Assembly (NCBI RefSeq): GCF_004345645.1
Contig: NZ_SLWS01000006.1
Location: 620,001 to 684,000, forward strand
Origin: Actinocrispum wychmicini
GTDB taxonomy: Bacteria > Actinomycetota > Actinomycetes > Mycobacteriales > Pseudonocardiaceae
DNA: 64,000 nucleotides
Reading direction: 5' to 3'
Under the pieces are notes generated by a model that worked only from the letters and a program-made list of their open reading frames with translations, was not told the DNA's origin and did no database searches. Positions 1 through 8,060 of the stretch are shown here, one piece after another. Made by a program: the position numbers and the translations under genes. Numbering within the stretch: position 1 is the stretch's first letter; each line of letters starts with the position of its first letter.

Positions 1-169
1 CACCCGCTCTCCACTGGGGCCGGATGGATTGTTTGTGGTCGGCGACGCGGGGCTGTCTCACGTTGCGTTCGACGGTTGCGACGCGGTTTCCCGCGCGCGG
101 TCGTAACTCTAGTTTCTTTGGGTGAGTTGTGTAAGTGATTTGGCTGTAAAGGTGACGGTTTTGTGCGGT

Positions 170-202
170 CCACAGACCCCTGAGGAACGAAGGGGTCTGT
201 GG
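170..202. repeat. Perfect 12-bp hairpin
   Basis: CCACAGACCCCT (170-181) and AGGGGTCTGTGG (191-202) are exact inverted repeats around a 9-base loop. A partial third copy, GAGGGGTCTGGGG, follows directly at about 206. Confidence 0.75.
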
Positions 203-274
203 TTCGAGGGGTCTGGGGCGGCGCGCCCCGGTTGGTTAACTGGATTACTGGTTTACTGGATGGCCCGGGACTCC

Positions 275-331
275 CCGGTGGACTCCCCCGGGGAGTCCCC
301 ACGGGAGTCCACCGGTGTGTCCCCTGGGGAC
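275..331. repeat. Nested inverted repeats built on GACTCCCC/GGGGAGTC
   Basis: CCGGTGGACTCCC (275-287) pairs exactly with GGGAGTCCACCGG (303-315). The inner GACTCCCC (281-288) can instead pair with GGGGAGTC (290-297), so two mutually exclusive folds exist. GTCCCC-T-GGGGAC (319-331) follows and is trailed by AAAA. The alternating pairing could mark a nick region, origin or regulatory switch; this is inference. Confidence 0.7.
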
Positions 332-559
332 AAAACGGGCGTTGACCTGGTGTGATCAGTTTTTCGCGGTTGTCTCGCGTGGTGTTCGGGTAGGTCCTCG
401 GAAGTTGTCCACAGGTTTCTGAACGGCCGTTCATCGTAAGTTACCGGCGAGTTGTGACCATTTCGTTTCTGAATCATCTGTATCGATTGGCCAGCGGAAA
501 CACGGCCTACCGTGTGACGGTCCCGGACGACAGTGTTTCTCGTGTTACAGGCACGCCAA

Positions 560-585
560 ACACTCCCACCGGGTGATGGGAGTGT
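560..585 (-). terminator. Hairpin terminator after the minus-strand gene train
   Basis: ACACTCCCA (560-568) pairs with TGGGAGTGT (577-585). Read on the minus strand the stem is followed by a short T run (GTGTTTGG), and it lies 17 bases beyond the stop codon of the last gene (602). Confidence 0.55.
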
Positions 586-601
586 GGTGAAACTGGTGCG
601 G

Positions 602-931
602 CTAGTTTTTGTCTGAGCGCTGTCGCCGCTTTTTTGCGCGTTCCTTTGCTCGCTTCGCTTCCACATAGGCGCGAGAGCACTCGCGTGGCCAGCTGACGTA
701 TTGATACCCGCCGCCGCGAGCCCGCTTCCAGATCCTGCGTTCCACCAGCTCTTCAGCCGCCGTCACTACGTGAGGTGGAAAGAGCGCGAAGGCCGAGGTC
801 GGTATGAGTCCGTCGGTAAGACGGTCACAGGACCACGACCCAGCGATCGTCCACAGCGCATAGGCTTCGGCTGTCCATCCGAGGTACTGGGGATCGGAAT
901 AAAACTCGTCGGGGACGGGGAAAAAGGTCAT
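602..931 (-). CDS. Small winged-helix-like protein of a phage/plasmid replication type
   Basis: A 109-residue protein and the last gene of the minus-strand train. The N-terminal two thirds (AEAYALWTIAGSWSC, then TSAFALFPPHVV and AAEELVERRIW) follow a pattern I associate with the N-terminal DNA-binding part of actinophage and integrative-plasmid replication proteins. The tail is very basic (KRAKERAKKRRQR), fit for nucleic-acid binding. The ATG at 931 has no clear ribosome site and 129 bases separate it from the gene upstream, so the start is uncertain. The assignment rests on pattern memory only. Confidence 0.5.
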   Translation of the reverse strand: MTFFPVPDEFYSDPQYLGWTAEAYALWTIAGSWSCDRLTDGLIPTSAFALFPPHVVTAAEELVERRIWKRARGGGYQYVSWPRECSRAYVEAKRAKERAKKRRQRSDKN

Positions 932-1060
932 GCTGCGCGCCTGATGGCCGCTCTGCGAGGTGTGTACAACGGACCCCTCCCAACTGCGGTGAACCTGCGT
1001 ATGACGAGACCGCCACCGCCCTTTCGGGACCGTGGCGGCACTCGACGTCCTGTTGTACGG

Positions 1061-1558
1061 CTAGGAATCCAGCGTCGAGACAGTCACCTCCGGGCGATGT
1101 CGATCGGGATCCGGGAGAACCCGGACACGCGGAGCGGGGTACGGCAGCGTGCCGCGCGAGCGCGCCCAGGCGTAACAGGCGCGGCACATGCCGTACCCGC
1201 CGTACACCACGCAGTGGACGTACCGGGCCTGGTTCTGACGGCGGCGGTACCACGTGACCATCGGTCGGCTGCAGTCGAGACACGCGGTCGGCGAGGAGGC
1301 CGGGGCAGGCGCGGGATCGGGCAGCATGCCGTGCCGCCACGCCCGGACGTAACAGGTCTTGCACAGGTCATGGCCGCCGTGGCGGACGCACGTCGCACGC
1401 AGTTGCGGGGACTCCCGGTATGCGGCGGTCTTGACCAGGTCGCGACCACAGCCACGGCACTGCCAGCCGCCGCCGGTGTTGCCGAGTGTGGGGTTCCCGG
1501 CCGGCTCGGGGGGCGTGGCTCGGCCGGGAACGATCATGGGTGTGGCGCGGGTGGTCAT
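1061..1558 (-). CDS. Tandem zinc-finger protein, function unknown
   Basis: A 165-residue protein with two similar cysteine-rich units. The first has CRGCG followed by HGGHDLCKTC; the second has CLDC followed by YGGYGMCRAC. Each unit then carries a YxxAW...G.LP motif, so the protein looks like an internal duplication of a four-cysteine zinc-binding module, a common form of small phage and plasmid proteins. Its ATG overlaps the stop of the gene upstream by ATGA, implying translational coupling. The function is not recognisable; nucleic-acid binding is the likely role of such modules. Confidence 0.6.
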   Translation of the reverse strand: MTTRATPMIVPGRATPPEPAGNPTLGNTGGGWQCRGCGRDLVKTAAYRESPQLRATCVRHGGHDLCKTCYVRAWRHGMLPDPAPAPASSPTACLDCSRPMVTWYRRRQNQARYVHCVVYGGYGMCRACYAWARSRGTLPYPAPRVRVLPDPDRHRPEVTVSTLDS

Positions 1559-1767
1559 CGACGCCGCCGCCGCGACAAGACAACACCGGTAACCCACCCG
1601 CCGGCCAGGGCGACGGCGCCCACGGGCAGCCAGAGCACGAGGTGTCCGGGCCAGTTGACGTCGTCGAACACGAGCCAGCTCACGGCCGTCGCGGCGAGGT
1701 TGGCCAGCACGCCGGTCGCGAGTCCGCCGACGGCCATCGTGACGGGCTCGGGGGTGTGCCGGGTCAT
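1555..1767 (-). CDS. Two-helix membrane protein, unknown
   Basis: A 70-residue protein with two predicted membrane helices (about residues 12-32 and 42-63) and a basic C-terminus of five arginines. It overlaps its neighbours at both ends by four bases. The next gene upstream also encodes a two-helix protein of similar size, so the pair may work together in the membrane. No family is recognised. Confidence 0.55.
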   Translation of the reverse strand: MTRHTPEPVTMAVGGLATGVLANLAATAVSWLVFDDVNWPGHLVLWLPVGAVALAGGWVTGVVLSRRRRR

Positions 1768-2000
1768 CGCCGTGGCCCGCCGTGCAGCAGTTGCAGCAGC
1801 CACGCCAAGCTTCGGCCGGCCGTCAGGCCAGCCGCGATCATCAGCACGGCGATGACGCCTACCGTGATCCAGTGGTCCCACGCCGCCACATCCCCGTACA
1901 TCAGCAGGCTGGACACCATGCCGGCACCGACCGCGATCAGCCCGAGCGCGACGCACCAGGCGATCAGCATCCACCCCAGCGAGGTGTTCTTCTGGGTCAT
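1764..2000 (-). CDS. Two-helix membrane protein, unknown
   Basis: A 78-residue protein with hydrophobic stretches at about residues 9-32 and 44-58. The ATG at 2000 was chosen over a longer frame because it forms the ATGA overlap seen throughout this train. Small paired membrane proteins of this kind occur in actinomycete integrative plasmids beside spread (Spd) genes, but no direct similarity can be claimed. Confidence 0.55.
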   Translation of the reverse strand: MTQKNTSLGWMLIAWCVALGLIAVGAGMVSSLLMYGDVAAWDHWITVGVIAVLMIAAGLTAGRSLAWLLQLLHGGPRR

Positions 2001-2497
2001 CGCATACCCCTGACACCCCAGAGGCCCGCGTGGCTGCAGGTCCACACGTGCCGGGTGTGCAGCTGCTGGCCCTGGGCGCGGACGGCGGCGGCCTGGCTGG
2101 GCAGCAGCACCGTGTAGGCGCCGTCGGTGATCAGGATGGTGCCGTCGGCCGCCGGCGTGGCGTCGATCGGCATCGGCCGGTTGATCCCGGTGGGCGAGAC
2201 CCAGAAGATCGGTACGCCGCAGTGGGTGCAGGGTGTGGCGACCGGCGGCACGCAGTCAAGCGGCAGCGCGGACTCGGCCGGCCGGTCCAGTTCGACGAGG
2301 TGTGCGGTCACGTTGTGGGTGGCCAGGCCGGCCCGGTGGACGGCTTCCAGCCACGCCGCGGCTTCGGTGGTGGCCTGGGCGCGTTCGTCGTCGGTGAGGT
2401 CGTCCCACGCGGGGTGGTCGTCGGTTTCGTGGGCGATGGTTTGGCGGGCGGCGGCCACGGCGAGGGCTTGGCGGCGCAAGGTGGGCGTGGTGGTCAT
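1997..2497 (-). CDS. Hypothetical protein with a CxxC zinc-ribbon segment
   Basis: A 166-residue protein. The N-terminal half is helical and acidic. The C-terminal half has CTHCGVPIFWV followed by RPMPIDATP, a combination I know from short actinophage zinc-ribbon proteins (a CxxCG knuckle followed by a 'MP(V/I)D' strand), with a late WTC that may supply a further cysteine. Its start codon shares a base with the upstream stop. Function is unknown. Confidence 0.55.
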   Translation of the reverse strand: MTTTPTLRRQALAVAAARQTIAHETDDHPAWDDLTDDERAQATTEAAAWLEAVHRAGLATHNVTAHLVELDRPAESALPLDCVPPVATPCTHCGVPIFWVSPTGINRPMPIDATPAADGTILITDGAYTVLLPSQAAAVRAQGQQLHTRHVWTCSHAGLWGVRGMR

Positions 2498-2985
2498 CAG
2501 GATGCGGCCTCCTCACTGGTTACGTCCCCGGTCGTCAGGAGCGGCTTGATCGCTGCCAGGACCGTGTTGAGCACCGCACGCCCGGCGGCCGTGGCCTCGG
2601 GCCAGGTGTCGTCGCGCAGGGCGCGGTATCCCGCGTAGACCATCGCTTCGAGGTTGCCGGCGTCGGCCCGGGTCAGGTACAGCGTGACCGGATCAGGCTG
2701 CGGCGTACCGGCGGCCGTGTCCGCGTCGGACTGTGTGGTCGCGCCGAGGCACTCGGCGTGCGCCGGCAGTGCCAGCGCGGAGTGCCACCGGGCCGCCCGG
2801 CACTTCTCACGGGACTCGTCGTCATCCGGACCAACGGCCAACAGTTGGACCGGGCGGCCGTCGGCGAGGGGCTGGCCGCAGCACAGACACGGGTACTGGG
2901 CGGCCGGGTGCTCGGCCGGCAGGGGACCGAGCGGCTTGCTCTCGCGGGGTTCGCCGGGCTTCCACCGGACGTAGAGGGCGCTCAT
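2497..2985 (-). CDS. Hypothetical protein with CxxC motif
   Basis: A 162-residue protein starting at the ATG that overlaps the DUF2637 gene stop. It begins MSALYVRW, has a CLCC pair near residue 33 and further cysteines and histidines (EKCRAARWH, HAECLG) that could complete a zinc site, then an acidic helical C-terminus (LYLTRADAGNLEAMVYAGYRAL breaks into two helices). No family is recognised. Confidence 0.55.
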   Translation of the reverse strand: MSALYVRWKPGEPRESKPLGPLPAEHPAAQYPCLCCGQPLADGRPVQLLAVGPDDDESREKCRAARWHSALALPAHAECLGATTQSDADTAAGTPQPDPVTLYLTRADAGNLEAMVYAGYRALRDDTWPEATAAGRAVLNTVLAAIKPLLTTGDVTSEEAAS

Positions 2986-3959
2986 CGTTGTCCTGTCTTG
3001 AGGGTGGCGAGGTGGTCGAGGAGCTTTCTGGCCTGGCTGGTCGGAATGCCGAGCTGGCTGGCCAGGGAAGGGCGGCCGATGTCCGGGTGGTCGGCCACGA
3101 TCCGGGTGGCCGCGTCGAGGTGGTCGCGCCACTGGCCGCCCGTTCTGGCCGGGGGGCGTTGTTGGCTGACCGGCTCGATGCTGGTCGGTGGGTCTGGCGG
3201 TGGGGTGGGTGACTGGCTGGCTGTGGCGGGATGGCCGGTGGCCGCTGGCAGGCCGGGTGGTTGGACCGGGTGGCCGTTGGCCGGCCGCTGGCCGGTGTGG
3301 TTGGTCGTGGTCGGCGTGGCCGAGTTCACGGGGATGGCCGATCCCGCTTCGGCCAGCCCGAGCCAGGGCTGGCCGGCTGGCTGGCGCGGGGACGTGGCCA
3401 GCGGGTGGCTGGTGACGGCGGGGATCACGATGACGCGTCCGGTCCAGGTCGGGCCAGTGGCTGGCCACCTGGCCGGGTCCTGTCCGCGCTGGTCAACGGG
3501 TGGCCGGGCAGAGACCGGCTGGCTCGCTGGTGGCTGGATGACGGCGGCTGGCCGGCGCTGGGCCAGGTGCAACACGTGCAGCATCAGGAACAGGACAGCG
3601 GGCGGGACAGCGGCGATGGCCATCTGGACGACCACGTACGGGCGCTGGCCGGCGTCCAGCAGCCAGTGCCGCAGGCTGTTGCCCGCGATCGACAGGGCGA
3701 TCGCGGCCAAGGCCAGCCGGCTGGCCGCGCGACGGGCGTCGCCCGGCATGGTGATGTCCAGCCAGATCAGGCTGGCCACCACACCGGTCGCGTCCAGGGT
3801 GCCTGGCCACAGGTAGGCCAGCCAGCCATCAAACCTGGCCGACCGGGCGAGGTCGGCCAGGTTCGAGAAGCTGAGCACGAGCGCGCCGGCCACCGGGATG
3901 ACGGCGACCAGCCGGACCGGCCAGCTGAGTCTGGCTGGCTGGCTACGGCGCTTGGCCAC
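2982..3959 (-). CDS. DUF2637-like (Spd-type) membrane protein with C-terminal helix-turn-helix
   Basis: A 325-residue protein. The start is the GTG at 3959, preceded by AAGGAGG with a 9-base spacer and overlapping the upstream gene by 17 bases. Four membrane helices lie in the first 130 residues (around VAVIPVAGALVLSF, YLWPGTLDATGVVASLIW, ALAAIALSIAGNSL and MAIAAVPPAVLFLMLHVL), the layout of DUF2637 proteins found in actinomycete plasmids and integrative elements, where relatives are linked to plasmid spread. A long Pro/Thr-rich linker follows, then a C-terminal winged-helix segment (HPDIGRPSLASQLGIPTSQ). The linker DNA is full of repeats of tggctggc, a likely slippage-prone tract. Confidence 0.7.
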   Translation of the reverse strand: MAKRRSQPARLSWPVRLVAVIPVAGALVLSFSNLADLARSARFDGWLAYLWPGTLDATGVVASLIWLDITMPGDARRAASRLALAAIALSIAGNSLRHWLLDAGQRPYVVVQMAIAAVPPAVLFLMLHVLHLAQRRPAAVIQPPASQPVSARPPVDQRGQDPARWPATGPTWTGRVIVIPAVTSHPLATSPRQPAGQPWLGLAEAGSAIPVNSATPTTTNHTGQRPANGHPVQPPGLPAATGHPATASQSPTPPPDPPTSIEPVSQQRPPARTGGQWRDHLDAATRIVADHPDIGRPSLASQLGIPTSQARKLLDHLATLKTGQR

Positions 3960-4449
3960 CGCCCACTCCCTCCTTGGCCGGTGGCTGGCTGGCTGGTGGT
4001 GCGGCGGTGGCGAACCGGTCGGCGTAGTCGGCCGCGGCGTGGAGTTGATCAGCCAGCGTCCGCGCGGTGACCGGGTCGACCCGCCGGGCACCGGCGGCGT
4101 GGGACAGGTCGACGTTGCCGTCCGGGCCCGCGCTGATGAAGTCCTGGCGTCGCCACGAACCCCAGTACGCGACCTTGTCCTCGTCAACCTCGTCCGCCGC
4201 AGGCTGGGCGGTGAAGTCGGGGCCGCCGTGGTCGGCCAGCAGTCGCAGCGCGGCACGACCAAAGCTGTGCATCCTGACCTGCTTGCGCAGGCGCTTGCCG
4301 ACCTGGAGCTGCTCGACGGTCACCGGGGCACCCGCGAACAGGTGGACCAACCGTGACACGTCGTGGGTGCCTTTGACGACCAGGACCACGACCGGGGTGT
4401 TGGATCCGTCGCTGTGGCGCTCGTCGTACGCCCTGCTCTCGTAGGCCAT
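3943..4449 (-). CDS. Hypothetical protein
   Basis: A 168-residue protein with no family I recognise. The N-terminal 60 residues look like an alpha/beta fold (VVVLVVKGTHDVSRLVHLF), the middle is charged, and the C-terminus is Pro/Ala-rich and low in complexity. It starts one base inside the stop of the 564-residue gene and its end runs 17 bases into the DUF2637 gene, so it is translated as part of the coupled train. Confidence 0.5.
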   Translation of the reverse strand: MAYESRAYDERHSDGSNTPVVVLVVKGTHDVSRLVHLFAGAPVTVEQLQVGKRLRKQVRMHSFGRAALRLLADHGGPDFTAQPAADEVDEDKVAYWGSWRRQDFISAGPDGNVDLSHAAGARRVDPVTARTLADQLHAAADYADRFATAAPPASQPPAKEGVGGGQAP

Positions 4450-6143
4450 CAGCCGGCTACCTCGACCTCGCCGTGGGTACGGTCGGCGGCCAGGTGGTCG
4501 TTGTCGACCTGCACCGTGCCTCGGTCGGTGTCCGCGTTGTCGCTGGCCGCCGGACTGGTCGCGGTCACCACCTCGACCAGCGGGATGCCGTCAGCGGGGT
4601 TGATCCAGTCGACGTCGTCGTACACCACGATGCCGCTGTTGTTGCCGTACGCCACGGCCCCGGCCGGGACGGTCTCCCCGGGCTGCCAGTACCTCTCGGG
4701 CTTCGCCCGCTGCCACCCAGCCGGAGGTTGGCCGCACGGACAGTCCGTGTCGCCCTCGCGGGCGCAGCACATCGGGATCGGGTCGCCGTCGTCCTCGATG
4801 TCGTGCACCGAGCCGGGGTGGCCACAGCCTGGAGTGTTGGGACAGCCGCCCTTGAGCGGCGAGACGAGCCGGGCCATCGCGACGATGTCTTCCGGGGTGA
4901 TCGGGCCGACCACGACCACTTCCCGCTGGTCGAGCGTGGCGGGCTCGCGGGTGTCCGGGCCCACCGACAACTCGGTCGGCGGGATGACGAGTTCGGCCCA
5001 CGGCGTGTCGGCGCTCAGCGCGGGGTCCCGCACCTCGACGGCCGACGACTGGCGGGCCGCGTGTGCCTTGTCGAGCTCGCGGTCCAGCTGCTCCAGCCGC
5101 TGCTGCTGTTCGCCGATCACGGAGTCCTTGGCCGCGAGCATGGGCCCGACCGCCGCGACCGCCGCCTGGGCGAGGTGATCCGCGAGGTCACTGGACACGT
5201 CGGCGCCGGCCGCGCTCCACAGCGCGTCGGAGAATCGCTTGTGCAGTTCCGGGTCCGGTGGTGTGGCGCGGATCCGGTCGAGCCTGGCCTGCCACTGGGT
5301 GGTGGCCCCGGTGGCTGACTGCACCAGTTCGCGGAGCTGGTTGTTGGTGCGGTCCACCTCGCCGATCAGCCCGCGGATGATCGGGCCGAACACGTCGACC
5401 GCCTGTTGGCCGATCAGGGCGGTGTTCACGGAGTACGTCGGCGCTTCGTCGTCCGTCACCTCGTTGTAGTGGAACGTGACCAGGTCATAGGCCAGGCGGT
5501 CGAGCCTGAGTGCGAGGGCCGCGCTGAGATGCTCGGGCGCGGGGACGGGCAGGGGACGCGCGGGGACGGGCAGGGGGATGCTGTGGCGGTGTTCCGCGGC
5601 CGCCGCCAGCTCGAGCAGCCGCACGATGGCCCGGCCGAGGGCGTCGGTGTCGGTCTCGGCTGTCTGCGCGGCTTCCAACGGTGTGCCGGTGGCCTGACAG
5701 ATCGCGTCGAGGTCGGGGACGACGCTCAGGCCCAGCACGCCGGCGGCGTACGCGCCGATGTCCAGGACGTGGTCCCACTGTGGCATGGTCATCGTCTGGT
5801 GGCGTTCGAAGTCCTGCAGGTAGTGCAGGTACATCCGGCGCAGCAGGTGCTCGTCTGCGTGGGGCGTGGTGGTGACCAGCACCGCACCGTGCAGGGCTTC
5901 GGCCAGTCGGATCGCTTCGCGGCCGTCGGTGTCCTGGCGGGCGTTGACCAACCGTGGGAAATAGCCGATCACCTCGACGGTCTCCAGGTCACAGGAGGCC
6001 AGGGCCAGGCGTGGGTCGTGTGGAGGCACGAACTGGCCACGGTCGCCGGTGGCGAGGTTCCACCAGGCGACCTCCACCGGCACGTGCGACAGAGCGTCCG
6101 GGCCGGTCGCTTTGACGGTGACAGCCACCTTTTCGTACGTCAT
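4449..6143 (-). CDS. 564-residue element protein, possibly with a degenerate DnaQ-type exonuclease domain
   Basis: The start at 6143 has GGAAAGGA upstream and overlaps the previous stop by ATGA. Residues about 1-190 recall actinophage 3'-5' exonucleases: a strand-rich opening with WWNLATGD, HGAVLVTTTPHADEHLL where the middle acidic motif usually sits, WDHVLDIGAYAAGVL and a late TDTDALGRAI where 'H...GDA' is expected. The first DxE motif is absent, so catalysis is doubtful. A helical middle (to about 400) follows. Near residue 450 a cysteine cluster (GCPNTPGCGH, MCCAREGDTDCPCG) probably binds zinc. The fold call is tentative; the gene could be a wholly unknown element protein. Confidence 0.55.
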   Translation of the reverse strand: MTYEKVAVTVKATGPDALSHVPVEVAWWNLATGDRGQFVPPHDPRLALASCDLETVEVIGYFPRLVNARQDTDGREAIRLAEALHGAVLVTTTPHADEHLLRRMYLHYLQDFERHQTMTMPQWDHVLDIGAYAAGVLGLSVVPDLDAICQATGTPLEAAQTAETDTDALGRAIVRLLELAAAAEHRHSIPLPVPARPLPVPAPEHLSAALALRLDRLAYDLVTFHYNEVTDDEAPTYSVNTALIGQQAVDVFGPIIRGLIGEVDRTNNQLRELVQSATGATTQWQARLDRIRATPPDPELHKRFSDALWSAAGADVSSDLADHLAQAAVAAVGPMLAAKDSVIGEQQQRLEQLDRELDKAHAARQSSAVEVRDPALSADTPWAELVIPPTELSVGPDTREPATLDQREVVVVGPITPEDIVAMARLVSPLKGGCPNTPGCGHPGSVHDIEDDGDPIPMCCAREGDTDCPCGQPPAGWQRAKPERYWQPGETVPAGAVAYGNNSGIVVYDDVDWINPADGIPLVEVVTATSPAASDNADTDRGTVQVDNDHLAADRTHGEVEVAG

Positions 6144-6466
6144 CGGGGAACGTCCTTTCCGGACTGTCGTTGAGGAGGGGAACTGGCGAGTTGGGCGGCG
6201 AGCCGCCCGCGCTGGACGTCGATGAGGCGCCGGCGGTCGTCCGCGGATCGGGGCAGCAGGCCGGTCTGGAAGGCCTTGGCGACGGCGTTGGTGGCGTTCG
6301 CGGCGTCGAGCTTGTGGAAGATCCTGCGTGTCGCGGTCTTGACGTAGTCGTCCGACCGGTTGAGGTGGCGGGCGGTCGCGGGCCGGGTCATCCCGGCCGC
6401 CACGCACTCGAGCACCGCGAGTTCGTGGTCGGCGAGGATCGAGTCCCGATCATTGGGTGAGGTCAT
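6140..6466 (-). CDS. Small LuxR-type helix-turn-helix protein
   Basis: A 108-residue protein. Residues 11-71 form a GerE/LuxR-type DNA-binding domain: HELAVLECVAAGMT, then TARHLNRSDDYVKTATRRIF and HKLDAANATNAVAKAF. No receiver or sensor domain is present, so it is either constitutively active or controlled by partners. It sits directly after a second LuxR-type gene, with ATGA overlaps at both ends, which suggests the two are made in step and may form heterodimers (inference). Confidence 0.8.
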   Translation of the reverse strand: MTSPNDRDSILADHELAVLECVAAGMTRPATARHLNRSDDYVKTATRRIFHKLDAANATNAVAKAFQTGLLPRSADDRRRLIDVQRGRLAAQLASSPPQRQSGKDVPR

Positions 6467-7005
6467 TCGCGTTCGTCCTTTTCGGACATGAGGTGCGGGT
6501 TGGGCAGCAGCCCGTGCGTGTGGGCGACCGTGACGAGGTGGGTGCGGTTGCGCGCGGAGAGCCGCTCGCACAGGTGAGCGACGTGCGTCCGCACCGTGTC
6601 TCGGCTGAGATGCAGCGCGGTTGCTATCTCGCGGTTGCTGTCGCCCTCGGCGAGATGGTCCAGTACCGCTCGGTGTTGGACCGTCAGGCCGGGATGCGTC
6701 AGAGGCTCGAGCGGGTTCGGTGTGGGCGGGATCCCCGCGTGACGGGTGATCGCTGACACCACCGTGGTCTCGTGCGCCGGGATGATCAACACCTGCCGGG
6801 CGGATGAGCCGCCGCGGGCGACGCTGACCACGCGCCACCGGGCGAGGTCGTCCAGCAGCCACAGCGCGGTGTACGGGTCGACCAGGAGGTGCGCGGACAG
6901 CTGCTGGGGACTGACGGTGACGCGGGACAGCGCGAACCTGGCGGCGTCGACCAACAACGGGACATCGAGCGTCTCGACGGGAAGGCCGGCGGTCGTCTTC
7001 GTCAC
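6463..7005 (-). CDS. Winged-helix plus LuxR-type helix-turn-helix regulator
   Basis: A 180-residue protein with two likely DNA-binding parts. Residues about 20-62 (AARFALSRVTVSPQQLSAHL, then WLLDDLARWRVV) resemble the FtsK-gamma/winged-helix pattern. Residues about 105-170 are a LuxR-type domain (LTVQHRAVLDHLAEGDSNREI, RDTVRTHVAHL, RLSARNRTHLV). There is no sensory receiver domain. It overlaps the nuclease gene upstream and the small LuxR gene downstream. Two DNA-binding modules in one short protein plus a partner regulator suggests control of the element's own operon or of transfer. Confidence 0.75.
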   Translation of the reverse strand: MTKTTAGLPVETLDVPLLVDAARFALSRVTVSPQQLSAHLLVDPYTALWLLDDLARWRVVSVARGGSSARQVLIIPAHETTVVSAITRHAGIPPTPNPLEPLTHPGLTVQHRAVLDHLAEGDSNREIATALHLSRDTVRTHVAHLCERLSARNRTHLVTVAHTHGLLPNPHLMSEKDERE

Positions 7006-8060
7006 GGGGCATCACCGGTGTCCGGTTTGGCGGTGAGCTTGAGTTCCACGCTGGTGCTCTCCTTGATCGGGGGCCTCGCGCCGGTCGCGGCGTACTCGGC
7101 GCGGACCTGGCCGCTATCGAGGCCCCGCTGGGTCTTCACCGTCCACACGAGACACTTGTCGTAGCCGACGTCCACCGGGTCCGAGCGGCCGGTCACGTTC
7201 GGGCGCAGGGCGTCCAGCGCGCCTTTGGCTTCCTTCTCGCGGGCCTCGGCGTCCTTCTTGTCCGCGCGGGCCTGGTCCAGCTTCGCGGCCCACGTCGCGG
7301 CGTCCGGGTCTTCGACGTACAGCACGCTGCGCGGGTCGCGGTCCGGGACGCCCCCGGCCCAGCAGACGGTGAGGAAGGGGCAGTGCTGGCAGAACGGGGA
7401 CTCGGGGGCGTAGTCGCGGGCCAGGAACTCCAGGTCGGTCTCGCGGACGGCCTGCAGCCAGGCGAGCGCGTCCCGGACGTGCCGGATGTCGAACTGCATG
7501 GTGACCTGGTGGTCGTTGCCGGTGTCCCGGGCGAGGTAGTCGATCACGATCTCCCGCACCGGGTAGCCCAGTTGGATGAGCGCCGCGCCGTAGAGGTGGG
7601 TCTGCCACATGTGCGGCAGGTCCGGGCCGTGGATGATGATGTGGTCCAACCACCGCTGTGACGTGGTCTTGGTGTCCCGCACGCGTTCCCGCAGCGCCTC
7701 GTACCGGTCGAGGTGGCCGAGGATGCCGGCGAACCGCACCTCGTACTCGACCAGGTCCTCGTGCGGGATGAGCCCGTTCGCCTGTAGATCGCGGAACACG
7801 TCCTCGACCGCGTCGTGCACGGCGGTGCCCATCACGGCCTGCACCGACCCGCCTGGGTTGGTCGGGGCGACGCCGGCGATGCGATAGCCTGCGCGGCGCC
7901 GGCACCCGCCGACTTCCGACATGCCCAGTTCCGTTTGCAGTGAGCGGGGACGGCGCCTGTCCCACTCCAACAGCAGTTGGGCGGTCGAGTAGTCGACGGT
8001 GGCCGGTGCGGGGGTGACGGCGGCCGGCTGGTGGGCCGGCCGCCGCTCGATCGTCGTCAC
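7002..8060 (-). CDS. PD-(D/E)XK nuclease with Fe-S cluster cysteines (Cas4/AddB-like)
   Basis: A 352-residue protein starting at GTG 8060. The nuclease core is complete: H82 (GTAVHDA), D118 (GILGHLD), D129-x-K131 (RDTKTTS) and Q153 with a following LYGAAL, as in the RecB nuclease family. C53 together with C224, C227 and C233 (CQHCPFLTVC) gives the one-plus-three cysteine spacing that holds a 4Fe-4S cluster in Cas4 and AddB. A coiled-coil-rich C-terminus follows (AKLDQARADKKDAEAREKEAK). It lies one small gene away from the RecT-like gene, the usual partnership of an exonuclease that resects ends with an annealing protein. There is no CRISPR array, so a Cas4 adaptation role is not supported. 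Confidence 0.82.
   Translation of the reverse strand: MTTIERRPAHQPAAVTPAPATVDYSTAQLLLEWDRRRPRSLQTELGMSEVGGCRRRAGYRIAGVAPTNPGGSVQAVMGTAVHDAVEDVFRDLQANGLIPHEDLVEYEVRFAGILGHLDRYEALRERVRDTKTTSQRWLDHIIIHGPDLPHMWQTHLYGAALIQLGYPVREIVIDYLARDTGNDHQVTMQFDIRHVRDALAWLQAVRETDLEFLARDYAPESPFCQHCPFLTVCWAGGVPDRDPRSVLYVEDPDAATWAAKLDQARADKKDAEAREKEAKGALDALRPNVTGRSDPVDVGYDKCLVWTVKTQRGLDSGQVRAEYAATGARPPIKESTSVELKLTAKPDTGDAP

Larger units (their letters stand above)
1..601. other. Non-coding, palindrome-rich region of the mobile element
   Basis: No convincing gene is seen in these 600 bases: open frames are short, lack ribosome sites and have no family features. The region holds several perfect inverted repeats (170-202, 275-315, 281-297, 319-331), a short G+C hairpin near 213-230, a repeated GTTGCG word near 63-81 and a terminator-like hairpin at 560-585. 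Such density is typical of replication origins, transfer origins or transcription-stop clusters; which one cannot be told from sequence alone. Confidence 0.6.

Noticed and set aside
253..666. 137-residue minus-strand frame across the hairpin region
   Set aside because: It includes the palindromes as Ser/Pro/Asp repeats, has no ribosome site and overlaps the gene at 602.
701..1855. 384-residue plus-strand frame in the element
   Set aside because: It runs opposite two coupled minus-strand genes with zinc-finger and membrane features and has no start signal.
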